Shown: one piece after another, positions 48,800-60,754 of the stretch | How the letters are laid out: every line of letters starts with the position of its first letter | Position numbering within the stretch: the stretch's first letter is position 1 | Source of the DNA: Neisseria montereyensis | GTDB lineage: Bacteria; Pseudomonadota; Gammaproteobacteria; Burkholderiales; Neisseriaceae | Length of the DNA: 64,000 bases | Assembly: GCF_024834045.1 (NCBI RefSeq) | Contig: NZ_JANUXW010000005.1 | Span: 62,001-126,000 of the forward strand | Direction: 5' to 3' | Notes under the pieces: generated by a model | The model's database searches: none | Seen by the model: only the letters and a program-made list of their open reading frames with translations | Told to the model about the DNA's origin: nothing | Program-made: the position numbers and the translations under genes

Positions 48800-49375
48800 T
48801 TAATTAACCAGATTCACTTCTTTCAATACACCGGCCAATTCTTCTTGCGGGGCGGATGTGCTGCTGGCACACACATTGTAGAGATTGGTTTCGTAAATGG
48901 ATATGCAGTTTTCGCGCAGCATATCGCCCGCATCGTTGTTTTGGACAAAACGGTAGTTCATACGGGTGTCGGTGGCGGCACCGGTTTGGACTTCGCTGAG
49001 CCCTTCGGTAGATTCCAGTGCGGTTTTCAAATTATTAAAATAGCTTTTGGCATCGGTTTTCGGTGTGCCGAGGTTGGCAACATAAATGGAAATATTTCGG
49101 CCGGCATCGTGTTGGAGCAGTGTCAGTTCTTCTTCGGTGATGCCGTCAGGTAAAGTGGCCGGATCGTGAGAGATATCCTCAAAATTGCCGTTTTGAATCA
49201 CAATGTTGATTTTACCGTCGCTACTGGTTAGGGTTTGTACGCTGTTTTCAGCATCGGCAGAAGCGGTTTCTTGTACGGCGTCGGCAGGAACAGAGGTTTC
49301 TGCTTGTTGGCTACAGGCTGCCAAACTAAAGGCTGCGGCAGCAATTAGGGTAAAAGTAGATAATTTCATTTTCAT
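48800..49375 (-). CDS. Putative lipoprotein
   Basis: A 191-residue protein from the preferred start. The signal peptide ends in the lipobox LAAC (about residue 21), followed by a low-complexity Ala/Glu linker and a soluble domain with IVIQNGNFEDISHDPATLPDG and a Cys pair near the C-terminus. A longer ATG reading (49423) would bury the signal peptide, so 49375 is preferred (49369 also possible). The function is unknown; neisserial homologues are annotated only as lipoproteins. Confidence 0.75.
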   Translation of the reverse strand: MKMKLSTFTLIAAAAFSLAACSQQAETSVPADAVQETASADAENSVQTLTSSDGKINIVIQNGNFEDISHDPATLPDGITEEELTLLQHDAGRNISIYVANLGTPKTDAKSYFNNLKTALESTEGLSEVQTGAATDTRMNYRFVQNNDAGDMLRENCISIYETNLYNVCASSTSAPQEELAGVLKEVNLVN

Positions 49376-49470
49376 TGAATTAGATTCCGTATGTGTTGTA
49401 ATCGTTCGTGCCAAGTATATCAAATTTCAATGGCGTGCGGGTTGTCGTATAACATTTTGTACGAAACGGT

Positions 49471-49935
49471 TTAATCTTTATTAGTGGCTTTGGGTAAAGT
49501 GGCAATAGCTTGGGTAAACTCGGAAACATCATTAAAGCTTTTATAAACTGAAGCAAAGCGTACATAGGCCACTTGGTCGATTTTCGCCAACTCTTCCATA
49601 GCCATTTCACCGACCAATTGTGAAGACACTTCTTTATGACCAAGCTGGTAGAGGCGTTGTTCGATTAAGGCAACGGTGTCGTCTATGGTTTCCGCATCAA
49701 TAGGGCGTTTGTGTAGTGCGCGTTCCAAGCTGGTGCGTAATTTGTGCGGATTAAAGGCGACACGGGCGCCGGTGCTTTTAATAATTTGCGGCATCCGCAT
49801 TTCTATGGTTTCAAAAGTGCTGAAACGTTGACCACAAGAAAGGCAGCGTCGGCGTCGGCGGATGCTGTTGGTTTCTTCCAATAACCGTGAGTCGGTAACT
49901 TGGGTATTGGGGTGGTGGCAGAAAGGGCATTTCAT
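49471..49935 (-). CDS. nrdR: Transcriptional repressor NrdR
   Basis: A 154-residue regulator of ribonucleotide reductase genes. The N-terminal zinc ribbon has Cys3, Cys6, Cys31 and Cys34 (MKCPFCHH, RCLSCGQRF). The ATP-cone follows, with VAFNPHKLRTSLERAL. Length and motifs are standard. The usual nrdR-ribD closeness is kept, with one lipoprotein gene between them. Confidence 0.96.
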   Translation of the reverse strand: MKCPFCHHPNTQVTDSRLLEETNSIRRRRRCLSCGQRFSTFETIEMRMPQIIKSTGARVAFNPHKLRTSLERALHKRPIDAETIDDTVALIEQRLYQLGHKEVSSQLVGEMAMEELAKIDQVAYVRFASVYKSFNDVSEFTQAIATLPKATNKD

Positions 49936-50101
49936 CGGTGCAGTGTCGCTATGGTGTAAACGTGATTATTGTAACGTAAATAAATGATTTTAGTATAGTA
50001 AATACATGCTACTCTATTGGTACTTTTTGAGTTTGGGCCGTCTGAAAACCAATATATTGGAAGTATTGAGTGATGAGTGAATATTCAGTGATGAGTCATA
50101 A

Positions 50102-50134
50102 GCAGGCCGTCTGAATTGTTTTCAGACGGCCTGC
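50102..50134 (-). terminator. DUS inverted-repeat terminator of gyrB
   Basis: GCAGGCCGTCTGAA (50102-50115) pairs with its complement (50121-50134) across 5 nt, 17 bp beyond the gyrB stop on the minus strand. Confidence 0.85.
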
Positions 50135-50150
50135 TGCATGCGATATATCT

Positions 50151-52631
<2,481 letters not shown>

Positions 52632-52696
52632 TCATCATATTATACCTTATTTTCTCGCTGTTTTCAGCGTTTTTGTAGCATGGTTACATAGGGTTG

Positions 52697-52725
52697 AGGC
52701 CGTCTGAAATCCTTTCAGACGGCCT
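52697..52725 (-). terminator. DUS inverted repeat between yidC and gyrB
   Basis: A 13-bp stem of facing DUS (52697-52709 and 52713-52725) with a 3-nt loop. A second imperfect stem with AAAAAAGCCGCCTG lies just before the yidC stop side (52734-52790). Confidence 0.78.
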
Positions 52726-52809
52726 GTCAAATAAAAAAGCCGCCTGTTCCGCTGAGGCCTGAATATCAGGTTCTAGGGTTCAGACGGCTTGGATTGGTTT
52801 AATCCGATT

Positions 52810-54459
52810 TTATGATATTACTTCACCTGCGGCACGCTGTTTCGCAATGCTGCGGTTAATGTGCCATTGCTGCAGAATGGTTAGCGTATTGTTGACTACC
52901 CAGTAAATCACCAAACCGGCAGGGAAGAAGAAGAACATGATAGAAAAGATAATCGGCATGATCTTCATCATCTTCGCCTGCATAGGGTCGGCAGGAGGCG
53001 GATTCAGATGGGTTTGGATAAACATGGTGATGGCCATAATAATCGGCAGGATAAATAGCGGATCCGGACGGCTTAAATCGGTAATCCAGCCGAACCAAGG
53101 TGCTTGACGCAATTCTACGGAAGAGAAAATCGCCCAATACAAACCGATAAATACGGGGATTTGCAACAGCATGGGCAAACAGCCGCCCAGAGGGTTGATT
53201 TTTTCTTCTTTATACATTTGCATCATGGCTTGTTGCATGGCCATGCGGTCGTCGCCATATTTCTCTTTCAAGGCTTGTAAGCGTGGAGAAACGGCACGCA
53301 TTTTCGCCATTGAACGGTAAGAGGCATTAGTAAGCGGATAGAGTACGGCTTTCACAATAATGGTGAGCAATACAATCGCCCAACCCCAGTTGCCGACGAT
53401 ATCGTGCAGTTTGTTCAGCAGCCAAAACAACGGTGAAGAGAAAATATGTACTTTGCCATAGTCTTTGGCTAATTGCAGGTTGTCGGCAACGTTGCTGATA
53501 ATGTCGGTGGTTTGCGGGCCGGCATACAGATTCATGGCGAAATCGGCGGTGCTACCGTTTTGAACGGTCGCCATCGGTACGCGTACGGAAGCGGAGTATA
53601 AGTTGTCGCCACGGCGTTTTAAGTCGATCTGACAGTTGCCTGTTTCGCAAACACTTTGGCCGTCTTTGGGCTGTAAAATCCAAGTCGACATAAAATAGTG
53701 CTGAATCATGCCTACCCAACCGCTATTGGTACGGCGGACATATTCGGCTTCGTCTTTGCCGGATTGGAAGTCGTCGTCCAAGTCGTCGAACGGTACTTTT
53801 TCAAAGTCGCCAGAAGGGGTGTAAACCACCGGGCCGGTATAGGTATGGTTAAAATAGCCTTCGCCTTCCGGTTTGTTACTGTCGCGCAGCAAACTGTAAA
53901 CCGCATCCAGTTTTACCGGTTGGCCGCTGCTGTTGGTTACGTCGTAACGTATATTAATCAGGTAGCTGTCTTTGGTGAATGTATAGACTTTGTCGATTTT
54001 CAAGCCGGCGGTTTCGGGGGCGCTTAAACGCACTTCAACCTTATCACCGTTTAACGTATATTGTTTTTGCGGCGTGGTGAACGTAACGTCTTTCAGCAGG
54101 TTGCGGCCTTCGGCATCCAATAGTTGGGATTGGGCGACATAGGTATGATTTTGATCGTCATTCAACAAAACGAAATCTTTGGTCTCATCGCTGCTGGAAT
54201 TGTATTTCAGCAAGGTCAGGTCGCGCAGGTCGCCGCTTCTTTCATCAATCACGGCTTTTATCAAGTCGGTGGTGACGGTAACCGGAACGGTAGGGGTTAG
54301 TGGTGTGGTTGCAGAAGCCGTTGTCGGAGCACCTGTCGCCGTTTCCTGCGCGGCCTGCTGCTGTGCAGGTGTTGGTTGAGGTGTGGGAAACATTTGTTGC
54401 CAGCCGAACAAAATCGCTGCGGCGATGGCAAAGAAGATCATTAATCTTTTAAAATCCAT
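52810..54459 (-). CDS. yidC: Membrane protein insertase YidC
   Basis: A 549-residue insertase of the Gram-negative type. The first helix (RLMIFFAIAAAILFGW) is followed by a large periplasmic beta domain and then the five-helix core, with GNWGWAIVLLTIIVKAVLYPL and INPLGGCLPMLLQIPVFIGLYWA. It inserts inner-membrane proteins with or without Sec. It lies downstream of yidD, after a 222-bp gap that is longer than usual. Confidence 0.96.
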   Translation of the reverse strand: MDFKRLMIFFAIAAAILFGWQQMFPTPQPTPAQQQAAQETATGAPTTASATTPLTPTVPVTVTTDLIKAVIDERSGDLRDLTLLKYNSSSDETKDFVLLNDDQNHTYVAQSQLLDAEGRNLLKDVTFTTPQKQYTLNGDKVEVRLSAPETAGLKIDKVYTFTKDSYLINIRYDVTNSSGQPVKLDAVYSLLRDSNKPEGEGYFNHTYTGPVVYTPSGDFEKVPFDDLDDDFQSGKDEAEYVRRTNSGWVGMIQHYFMSTWILQPKDGQSVCETGNCQIDLKRRGDNLYSASVRVPMATVQNGSTADFAMNLYAGPQTTDIISNVADNLQLAKDYGKVHIFSSPLFWLLNKLHDIVGNWGWAIVLLTIIVKAVLYPLTNASYRSMAKMRAVSPRLQALKEKYGDDRMAMQQAMMQMYKEEKINPLGGCLPMLLQIPVFIGLYWAIFSSVELRQAPWFGWITDLSRPDPLFILPIIMAITMFIQTHLNPPPADPMQAKMMKIMPIIFSIMFFFFPAGLVIYWVVNNTLTILQQWHINRSIAKQRAAGEVIS

Positions 54460-54681
54460 AGAATATTCCTAATGGTACGGAAGGTATAAACCTTTTTAGT
54501 CGTCAATGCCCCGTAATATATTAAGTGTGCCGGTATGGTTTCCGTGTTACTTTCGGGTGCATTCAGGATTGATTTCAGACGGCATTATATAGATAAATGT
54601 GGGCGATTGCTTACAAACATATTGGAAAATCTGTCTGAATTTAACGCCGGCCTATATGATTGCCTGTTGTATGCGGTGTGT

Positions 54682-54894
54682 TTAAGGCACGGGATCGTGT
54701 CCGGAACCGCCCCAAGGGTGGCAACGTGCGATACGTTTTAATGCCAGCCAACCACCTTTTAGCGCACCGTATTTTTTGATGGCTTCTACGGTATATTGCG
54801 AGCATGTGGGTGTGTAGCGGCAGCGTGGCGGGATGAGCGGGCTAATGGCATATTGGTAAAAGCGGACCAGTGCCAATAGAATCTTTGCGGCCAT
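54682..54894 (-). CDS. yidD: Membrane protein insertion efficiency factor YidD
   Basis: A 70-residue protein with [35 protein letters not shown] and [12 protein letters not shown], the diagnostic cysteine/proline pattern of YidD. It aids YidC-dependent insertion. It starts 4 bp after the rnpA stop. Confidence 0.96.
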   Translation of the reverse strand: MAAKILLALVRFYQYAISPLIPPRCRYTPTCSQYTVEAIKKYGALKGGWLALKRIARCHPWGGSGHDPVP

Positions 54895-54898
54895 GTTT

Positions 54899-55237
54899 TT
54901 AAGGCTTCCGTGTTAACTGTACAAGTTGTTTGCGGATTTCGGCAGCGTCTTCACGGGTAAACGGTTTGCGTACCCTGACGATAAAATCATAATCAGGTAA
55001 ATATTCTTTGTGGCAGCGGAACCATTCGCGTATGAAACGCTTCATATAATTGCGTTTGTTGGCACGTTTGGCTGTTTTTTTGCTGACAACCAAACCCAGT
55101 CGGGCATGATTTAAGCCGTTTTCAGGCAGAAAAAACACTTGTAGCAATGCGGTGCCGCGCTGTTTTTTAAACGCAAAAACGGATGAATATTCATCCGTTT
55201 TTAATAAGCGGTAACGCTTGGCGAAACCTTGTTTCAA
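54899..55237 (-). CDS. rnpA: Ribonuclease P protein component
   Basis: A 112-residue basic protein from the preferred start. [15 protein letters not shown] and the RNR-type signature [22 protein letters not shown] are present. It is the protein subunit that assists RNase P RNA in tRNA 5' maturation. A longer ATG reading from 55300 would overlap rpmH. The TTG at 55237, one base after the rpmH stop, gives a start aligned with other neisserial RnpA proteins, but its ribosome site is weak, so translation probably couples to rpmH. Confidence 0.92.
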   Translation of the reverse strand: MKQGFAKRYRLLKTDEYSSVFAFKKQRGTALLQVFFLPENGLNHARLGLVVSKKTAKRANKRNYMKRFIREWFRCHKEYLPDYDFIVRVRKPFTREDAAEIRKQLVQLTRKP

Positions 55238-55238
55238 C

Positions 55239-55373
55239 TTATACGCCCAAACGTTTGCGGCCTTTGGCACGGCGTGCGGCCAAAACGGCGCGGCCGCCAC
55301 GGGTTTTAGAGCGTACCAAGAAGCCGTGGGTGCGTTTGCGTTTGGTCACTGAAGGTTGATAAGTGCGTTTCAT
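55239..55373 (-). CDS. rpmH: 50S ribosomal protein L34
   Basis: A 44-residue ORF found on the reverse strand: [18 protein letters not shown], then a basic middle and KGRKRLGV at the end, the textbook bL34 sequence. It is the first gene of the rpmH-rnpA-yidD-yidC cluster, pointing away from the origin. Confidence 0.97.
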   Translation of the reverse strand: MKRTYQPSVTKRKRTHGFLVRSKTRGGRAVLAARRAKGRKRLGV

Positions 55374-55907
55374 GTCTGTTTCCTAAGTTTTATCAGAAAA
55401 TTAAACTGTAAATTACACAGCAATTATTGGCTTTTGTCAATGGAAAAAGCAGGTTGCGGTAAAAGAAATAAGTGGTTGGGTAAGTGCCGGTCGGTAGAAA
55501 TAATGTGATGTCGGCACTTTTGGGGTATGTCGGCTTTGATTGAAGCAACGTGTGGTAGATGCGTTGCAAAATCGTTCACTGTTAGATCGTGATGTACTTA
55601 TTTTAAAGAAAATCATGCTATTAACCTAAAGATGGCTGAGAAAAGATATCCACAAATATTTCCATGAAATAGTTGTTTAATACATGGCGGCTGTGGATAA
55701 TTTTCGGTATAATCCGCCGTGCCTTGTCGATGATACGACATAAGTATAAAAGATACGGTAGGCCGTCTGAAAACAGTTTGGTTCGTTTTAAACCTGTTTG
55801 TGCCGAATTTAACTTTTCAGACGGCCTTTTGACCATCATGTATGTTGTCAAATGACCTTTAGTGATACCCATATCCCCCCCCAACCGCAACAATCTAGGC
55901 AACTTCT
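55374..55907. other. Probable replication origin region (oriC) between rpmH and dnaA
   Basis: 534 bp between divergent rpmH and dnaA, the classical oriC setting. A perfect DnaA box TTATCCACA is present on the minus strand (55692-55700), and a one-mismatch copy ATATCCACA on the plus strand (55646-55654). AT-rich stretches lie on both sides. A facing DUS pair (about 55760-55772 and 55817-55829) lies between the boxes and dnaA. Two boxes are few, so the functional origin may include more sequence. Gene orientation switches here. Confidence 0.7.
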
Positions 55908-57536
55908 ATGAAGCTAGCAGATTTTTGGCCGCAGTGCCTGCGCCGACTACACGATACCCTACCGCCGCAGCAATACCAAACTTGGATTGCGCCGTTGACG
56001 GTGGGCGAAGAAAATGGCGTATGGGTGGTTTATGCTAAAAATCAGTTTGCCATGAATATGTTGAACAGCCGTTTTGCCGGTGCTATTGAGGCGGTACGCA
56101 CCGAACTGGCACCAACGGCACCTGTATTGGTTTTTAAAGCGGGTTTGGGCGAACGCTATGAAATGGCGGCGAAAGCAGATGCCGAAATAGAGAATGCGCA
56201 GGTACGAACCGTTTCAGACGGCTCGGATAAAGCGGCTTTAGCTAGTCAAGATGCGAAAGCGGCAACCATGCCGTCTGAAACAACAGAAGCACCGGCTGAA
56301 ATCAAAACAGCCGATAATGGTGCCATGCCGTCGGGTGCCATACCGAAAAAAAGTGCCCGCGATATCTTGGCGGAACGCCTGAAGCAGTTGCCACATGATC
56401 AGGATAAACCGAAAAAATCGGCAGCTGCACATACTAAAACCGCCAAGCAGAAAAAAGATACCGTCGAACATTTGCAACCAGCTGCTACTAAAGGTTCGGA
56501 AACACCGCAATATACCCAATCCAATCTGTCGCCCGACTATACTTTTGAAACCTTGGTTGAGGGTAAGGGGAACCGTATTGCCGCTGCTGCCGCCCAATCT
56601 ATCGCAGAGAATCCCGGCCAAGGTTATAATCCGTTTTTCTTGTACGGCAGCACCGGCTTGGGCAAAACCCACTTGGTGCAGGCCATTGGCAATGAGTTGC
56701 TGAAAAACAAGCCGGATGCCAAAGTGCGCTATATGCATTCCGATGATTACATCCGCAGTTTTATGAATGCCGTGCGTACCAATAGTTATGACGTATTCAA
56801 GCAACAATATAAGCAATATGACTTATTGATTATCGACGATATTCAGTTTATTAAAGGCAAAGACCGTACAATGGAAGAATTCTTCTATTTGTATAACCAT
56901 TTTCACAATAAGAAAAAGCAGCTTATTCTGACGTGTGATGTGTTGCCGACCAAAATCGAAGACATGGATGCCCGCCTGAAATCCCGCTTTTCATGGGGGC
57001 TGACCTTAGAATTGGAGCCGCCCGAATTGGAAATGCGGGTGGCGATTTTGCAGAAGAAAGCCGAAACGGCCGGAGTGGATTTAAACGAGGATGCCGCGTT
57101 TTTTATTGCCAACCTTATCCGTTCCAACGTTCGCGAATTAGAAGGTGCCTTTAACCGAGTCAGCGCCAGTAGCCGGTTTTTAAAGAAACCCATTGATATC
57201 GACTTAGCGCGGACAGCCTTACAGGATATTGTCGCCAGCTCTTATAAAGTGATTACCGCCGAGTTGATTATTGAGGCGACTGCTAAATATTACCGCATTA
57301 AAATCAGTGATATAGTGGGTAAGAAACGTACCCGTAATATTGCACGCCCGCGCCAGATTGCCATGAGCTTAACCAAAGAGTTAACCAATCTCAGCCTGCC
57401 GTCTATCGGCGATGCTTTCGGCGGGCGGGATCACACCACGGTGATGCACGGTGTGAAAGCCGTAACCAAATTGCGGGAAGAAGACTCGGAAATCGCACAA
57501 GATTACGAAAAACTTTTGATTATTATTCAGAATTAA
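55908..57536 (+). CDS. dnaA: Chromosomal replication initiator DnaA
   Basis: A 542-residue initiator. Domain I is at 1-85; a long linker runs to about 205; the AAA+ domain has LYGSTGLGKTHLVQAIG and LIIDDIQFIKGK; the DNA-binding domain has the signature GGRDHTTVMHGVKAV. The linker is long and carries two DUS in the coding sequence (about 56210 reverse; 56269-56280 forward), the latter in the AT dialect (ATGCCGTCTGAA), unlike nearly all others here. It is followed by dnaN after 19 bp. Confidence 0.97.
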   Translation: MKLADFWPQCLRRLHDTLPPQQYQTWIAPLTVGEENGVWVVYAKNQFAMNMLNSRFAGAIEAVRTELAPTAPVLVFKAGLGERYEMAAKADAEIENAQVRTVSDGSDKAALASQDAKAATMPSETTEAPAEIKTADNGAMPSGAIPKKSARDILAERLKQLPHDQDKPKKSAAAHTKTAKQKKDTVEHLQPAATKGSETPQYTQSNLSPDYTFETLVEGKGNRIAAAAAQSIAENPGQGYNPFFLYGSTGLGKTHLVQAIGNELLKNKPDAKVRYMHSDDYIRSFMNAVRTNSYDVFKQQYKQYDLLIIDDIQFIKGKDRTMEEFFYLYNHFHNKKKQLILTCDVLPTKIEDMDARLKSRFSWGLTLELEPPELEMRVAILQKKAETAGVDLNEDAAFFIANLIRSNVRELEGAFNRVSASSRFLKKPIDIDLARTALQDIVASSYKVITAELIIEATAKYYRIKISDIVGKKRTRNIARPRQIAMSLTKELTNLSLPSIGDAFGGRDHTTVMHGVKAVTKLREEDSEIAQDYEKLLIIIQN

Positions 57537-57555
57537 TCAATCCGAAGGGATAAAC

Positions 57556-58659
57556 ATGTTGATTTTACAAGCCGAACGAGACACTTTGCTCAAACCGCTG
57601 CAAACCGTTACCGGTATCGTTGAACGTCGTCATACCTTGCCGATTTTGTCTAACGTATTGCTCGAAAACGTGCACGGACAAACCAATATTTTGGCGACCG
57701 ACTTGGAAATTCAGATTAATACCGCCGGCCCGCATAGCGAAGCCGAAGATTTCCGCATCACCACCAATGCCAAAAAATTACAGGATATTCTGCGCGCTTT
57801 GCCGGAGGGTTCTTTGGTGGCTTTGGATTGGGCGCAAAACCGCCTTACCTTGAAAGCCGGAAAATCCCGTTTCGGCTTGCAAACCCTGCCGGCGGAAGAT
57901 TTTCCGCTGATGAGCGTGGGTGATAATGTAAGTGCCGCCTTTTCGCTGCCGCAGGAAGCATTTAAAAATATGCTGTCGCAAGTGCAATACAGCATGGCAG
58001 TGCAAGATATCCGCTACTATCTCAACGGCTTATTGATGCAGGTGGAGGGCGATCAGCTGCGTTTAGTCGCCACCGACGGACACCGCTTGGCTTATTCATG
58101 CACAACCATTGATGCCGATTTGCCGAAAACCGAAATCATTCTACCGCGCAAAACCGTGTTGGAACTGTTTAAACTCTTAAATCATCCGTCCGACCCGATT
58201 ACCATCGAATTGTTGAATAATCAGGTTCGTTTCCGTTGCAACGATACCGTGATTGTGAGCAAAGTGGTAGACGGAAAATTCCCCGACTTTAACCGTGTGA
58301 TTCCGTTGGATAACGATAAAATCTTCCTGATTGGCAGAACCCAACTGCTGGGTGCTTTAGAACGTGCCGCGATTTTGGCCAATGAAAAATTCCGCGGCGC
58401 CCGCCTGCTGTTGCGTCCCGGTTTATTGAGTGTCGTGTGTAGCAATAACGAACAGGAAGAAGCACGGGAAGAAATCGAAATTGCCTATCAGGGCGAAGAA
58501 TTGGAAGTCGGATTCAATATCGGCTACCTGATGGATGTCTTGCGCAATGTACATTCGGACGATATGCAGTTGGCTTTTGGCGACAGCAACCGTTCAACCC
58601 TGTTCACCATTCCAAATAATCCGGACTTTAAATATATTGTGATGCCGATGCGGATTTAA
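57556..58659 (+). CDS. dnaN: DNA polymerase III beta sliding clamp
   Basis: A 367-residue clamp protein of normal length. It begins MLILQAERDTLLKPLQTVTGIVERRHTLPILSN, and the C-terminus PNNPDFKYIVMPMRI is the conserved end of the clamp. It tethers polymerase III to DNA. It is co-oriented with dnaA and has GAAGGGA before the ATG. Confidence 0.97.
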   Translation: MLILQAERDTLLKPLQTVTGIVERRHTLPILSNVLLENVHGQTNILATDLEIQINTAGPHSEAEDFRITTNAKKLQDILRALPEGSLVALDWAQNRLTLKAGKSRFGLQTLPAEDFPLMSVGDNVSAAFSLPQEAFKNMLSQVQYSMAVQDIRYYLNGLLMQVEGDQLRLVATDGHRLAYSCTTIDADLPKTEIILPRKTVLELFKLLNHPSDPITIELLNNQVRFRCNDTVIVSKVVDGKFPDFNRVIPLDNDKIFLIGRTQLLGALERAAILANEKFRGARLLLRPGLLSVVCSNNEQEEAREEIEIAYQGEELEVGFNIGYLMDVLRNVHSDDMQLAFGDSNRSTLFTIPNNPDFKYIVMPMRI

Positions 58660-58687
58660 TCATTGCTATCCATATCTTTTTAATCTT

Positions 58688-58720
58688 AAGGCCGTCTGAA
58701 TATTTTTTTCAGACGGCCTT
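58688..58720. terminator. DUS terminator between dnaN and pgi
   Basis: AAGGCCGTCTGAA (58688-58700) pairs with its complement (58708-58720) across a T-rich loop. It lies between convergent dnaN and pgi and can serve both. Confidence 0.85.
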
Positions 58721-58741
58721 GTTTTAATAAAACCATAATGT

Positions 58742-60403
58742 TTAGCTTGGTTTTTTTTGCCCGGTTAAGGGTTGCGTACAGCGGTAATAATATTCAATTA
58801 AGCCGTTGGTTGAAGAGTCGTGATGTAGCGGTTGCGGTTGCGCTAATTCCGGCCCAATGGTTTTGGCCAATACTTTACCGTATTCCACACCCCATTGGTC
58901 GAAGGAATTGATATCCCAAATCACCCCTTGCACAAAAACTTTATGCTCATACATGGCGGCAAGCATGCCTAAGTTAAACGGATTAAGTTCATCTAATAAG
59001 ATGCTGTTGCAGGGGCGGTTGCCGGGAAAGGTTTTGTGGGGTGCAAGGGCATCTCGTTCCGCTTCGGGCAGATAGTCTAATTCGGAACGGGCTTCTGCTA
59101 AGGTTTTACCGCGCATCAGGGCTTCGGTTTGGGCGAAGGCATTGGCGACGGTAAAGCGGTGTTGTTCGCCAACGTTATAAGGGCTGCTCATCGGGATAAT
59201 GAAGTCGGCCGGAATCAGGCGCGTGCCCTGATGCAGTAATTGGAAAAAAGCGTGTTGGCAGTCTACGCCCGCCTCACCGAATACAATACCGCCGGTGTGG
59301 TAGTCAATTTCATCGCCTTGCAGGGTACGGCATTTGCCGTTGCTTTCCATATCCAGTTGTTTCAAATAGCTGGGGAAACGGCGCAAATTGTAGCTGTAAG
59401 GCACGACGGCATGGCCTTGCGCACCGAAAAAATTGCCATACCAAACACCAAGCAGAGCCAGTAGCACGGGCATATTGTGGCGGAAATCGGTATGGAAAAA
59501 ATGCTCGTCCATCGCATGGGCGCCGTTTAAAAACTGCCGGAAATTCGCACTGCCGATGGCTACCATGACCGGCAGGCCGATGACCGACCATACTGAATAG
59601 CGTCCGCCGACCCATTCAAACATGGCAAAGATATTTTCTTCGGCAATACCGAAATCACATGCTGTTTCTACGGAAGAAGAAATGGCGATGAAATGATGGC
59701 CGACGGCGGATTCCGACATACCTTGTGCTAAAAACCAGTTACGCGCAGCACGGGCATTGAGCAGGGTTTCAGGGGTACGGAACGATTTGCTGGCGACGCA
59801 GAAAATGGTGGTTTCGGCATCTAAGTCTGCCAAAGTTTGGGCGATGGCGGCATCATCCGAGTTGGAAACAAAGTGTACGCGTATGTTTTGCTGAAACGGC
59901 TGCAATGCCTGTACGACCACTTGCGGGCCCAAATCGGAACCGCCGATACCGATATGAACAAAATCGGTAATACGTTTGCCGGTTGCGCCTTGATAGTGGC
60001 CGTTGATGAGGTTGTCGGCAAAGGCTAAAGCACGTTCCAGCTCATGATGGATTTTGGGTAATACATTTTTACCGTCCACATAGACCGGTTCGGCATCGGC
60101 AGGCAGGCGTAGGGCGGTGTGCAATACGGCACGGTTTTCGCTGAGATTGATTTTGGCACCGCTGCGCATGGCTTGCGCTTGTTGGGCCACACCGGCGGCT
60201 TCTGCTAAATCGCATAATAAATTCAGTGTTTCTTCGGTAATACGGTTTTTACTGTAATCCAATAGCAGCCCGTGTAGCGTTTCGTGCATGTTTTCAAAGC
60301 GGCCATTATCTGTTTCAAACAAATGGCGCATATGCAGCGGGGCAATATCGGCTTGATGGGTGTGAAGAGCAAGCAAAGCAGTGCGACGGTCGGGTTTATT
60401 CAT
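58742..60403 (-). CDS. pgi: Glucose-6-phosphate isomerase
   Basis: A 553-residue glycolytic enzyme, full length. GIGGSDLGPQVV, VASKSFRTPETLLNA, WVGGRYSVWSVIGLP and DQWGVEYGKVLAKTI are the family signatures. It interconverts glucose-6-phosphate and fructose-6-phosphate. It is a single gene convergent with dnaN. Confidence 0.97.
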   Translation of the reverse strand: MNKPDRRTALLALHTHQADIAPLHMRHLFETDNGRFENMHETLHGLLLDYSKNRITEETLNLLCDLAEAAGVAQQAQAMRSGAKINLSENRAVLHTALRLPADAEPVYVDGKNVLPKIHHELERALAFADNLINGHYQGATGKRITDFVHIGIGGSDLGPQVVVQALQPFQQNIRVHFVSNSDDAAIAQTLADLDAETTIFCVASKSFRTPETLLNARAARNWFLAQGMSESAVGHHFIAISSSVETACDFGIAEENIFAMFEWVGGRYSVWSVIGLPVMVAIGSANFRQFLNGAHAMDEHFFHTDFRHNMPVLLALLGVWYGNFFGAQGHAVVPYSYNLRRFPSYLKQLDMESNGKCRTLQGDEIDYHTGGIVFGEAGVDCQHAFFQLLHQGTRLIPADFIIPMSSPYNVGEQHRFTVANAFAQTEALMRGKTLAEARSELDYLPEAERDALAPHKTFPGNRPCNSILLDELNPFNLGMLAAMYEHKVFVQGVIWDINSFDQWGVEYGKVLAKTIGPELAQPQPLHHDSSTNGLIEYYYRCTQPLTGQKKPS

Positions 60404-60754
60404 GTTTCAGTATGAGTCGGATAAAAGATAAAGTTAAATGTTATTGGGTATGGGACGGTTTATTTTGAACCATTATTTTCATAGAGTAGGTATATGTGAC
60501 CACTTTACTGATTATTAAGTTCGTCATGGTACAACAAATAGCTACATCATGGTTATGCGGCCCAGTTTGATTTGTTGTTTCTTGTTTGAAATATAATATC
60601 AATATTTTTTAAAACTAAAAATTATAATTCTCAAAAAATTAAAAACAATAGATTTACACAATAAAATAGCTAAAAATAAACTTTCAGTCTTGCCATAGTA
60701 TGCACGAAGCGTTAATCTTTATAGTCATAATATTTTAAATAGAAAAGAACAATC
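60404..60754. promoter_or_regulatory. AT-rich divergent region between pgi and aroG
   Basis: About 350 bp with no credible gene and no DUS. It should hold the promoters of both divergent genes. TTGAAATATAATATCAATATT near 60588 is promoter-like, but no single site is clear. Confidence 0.5.
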
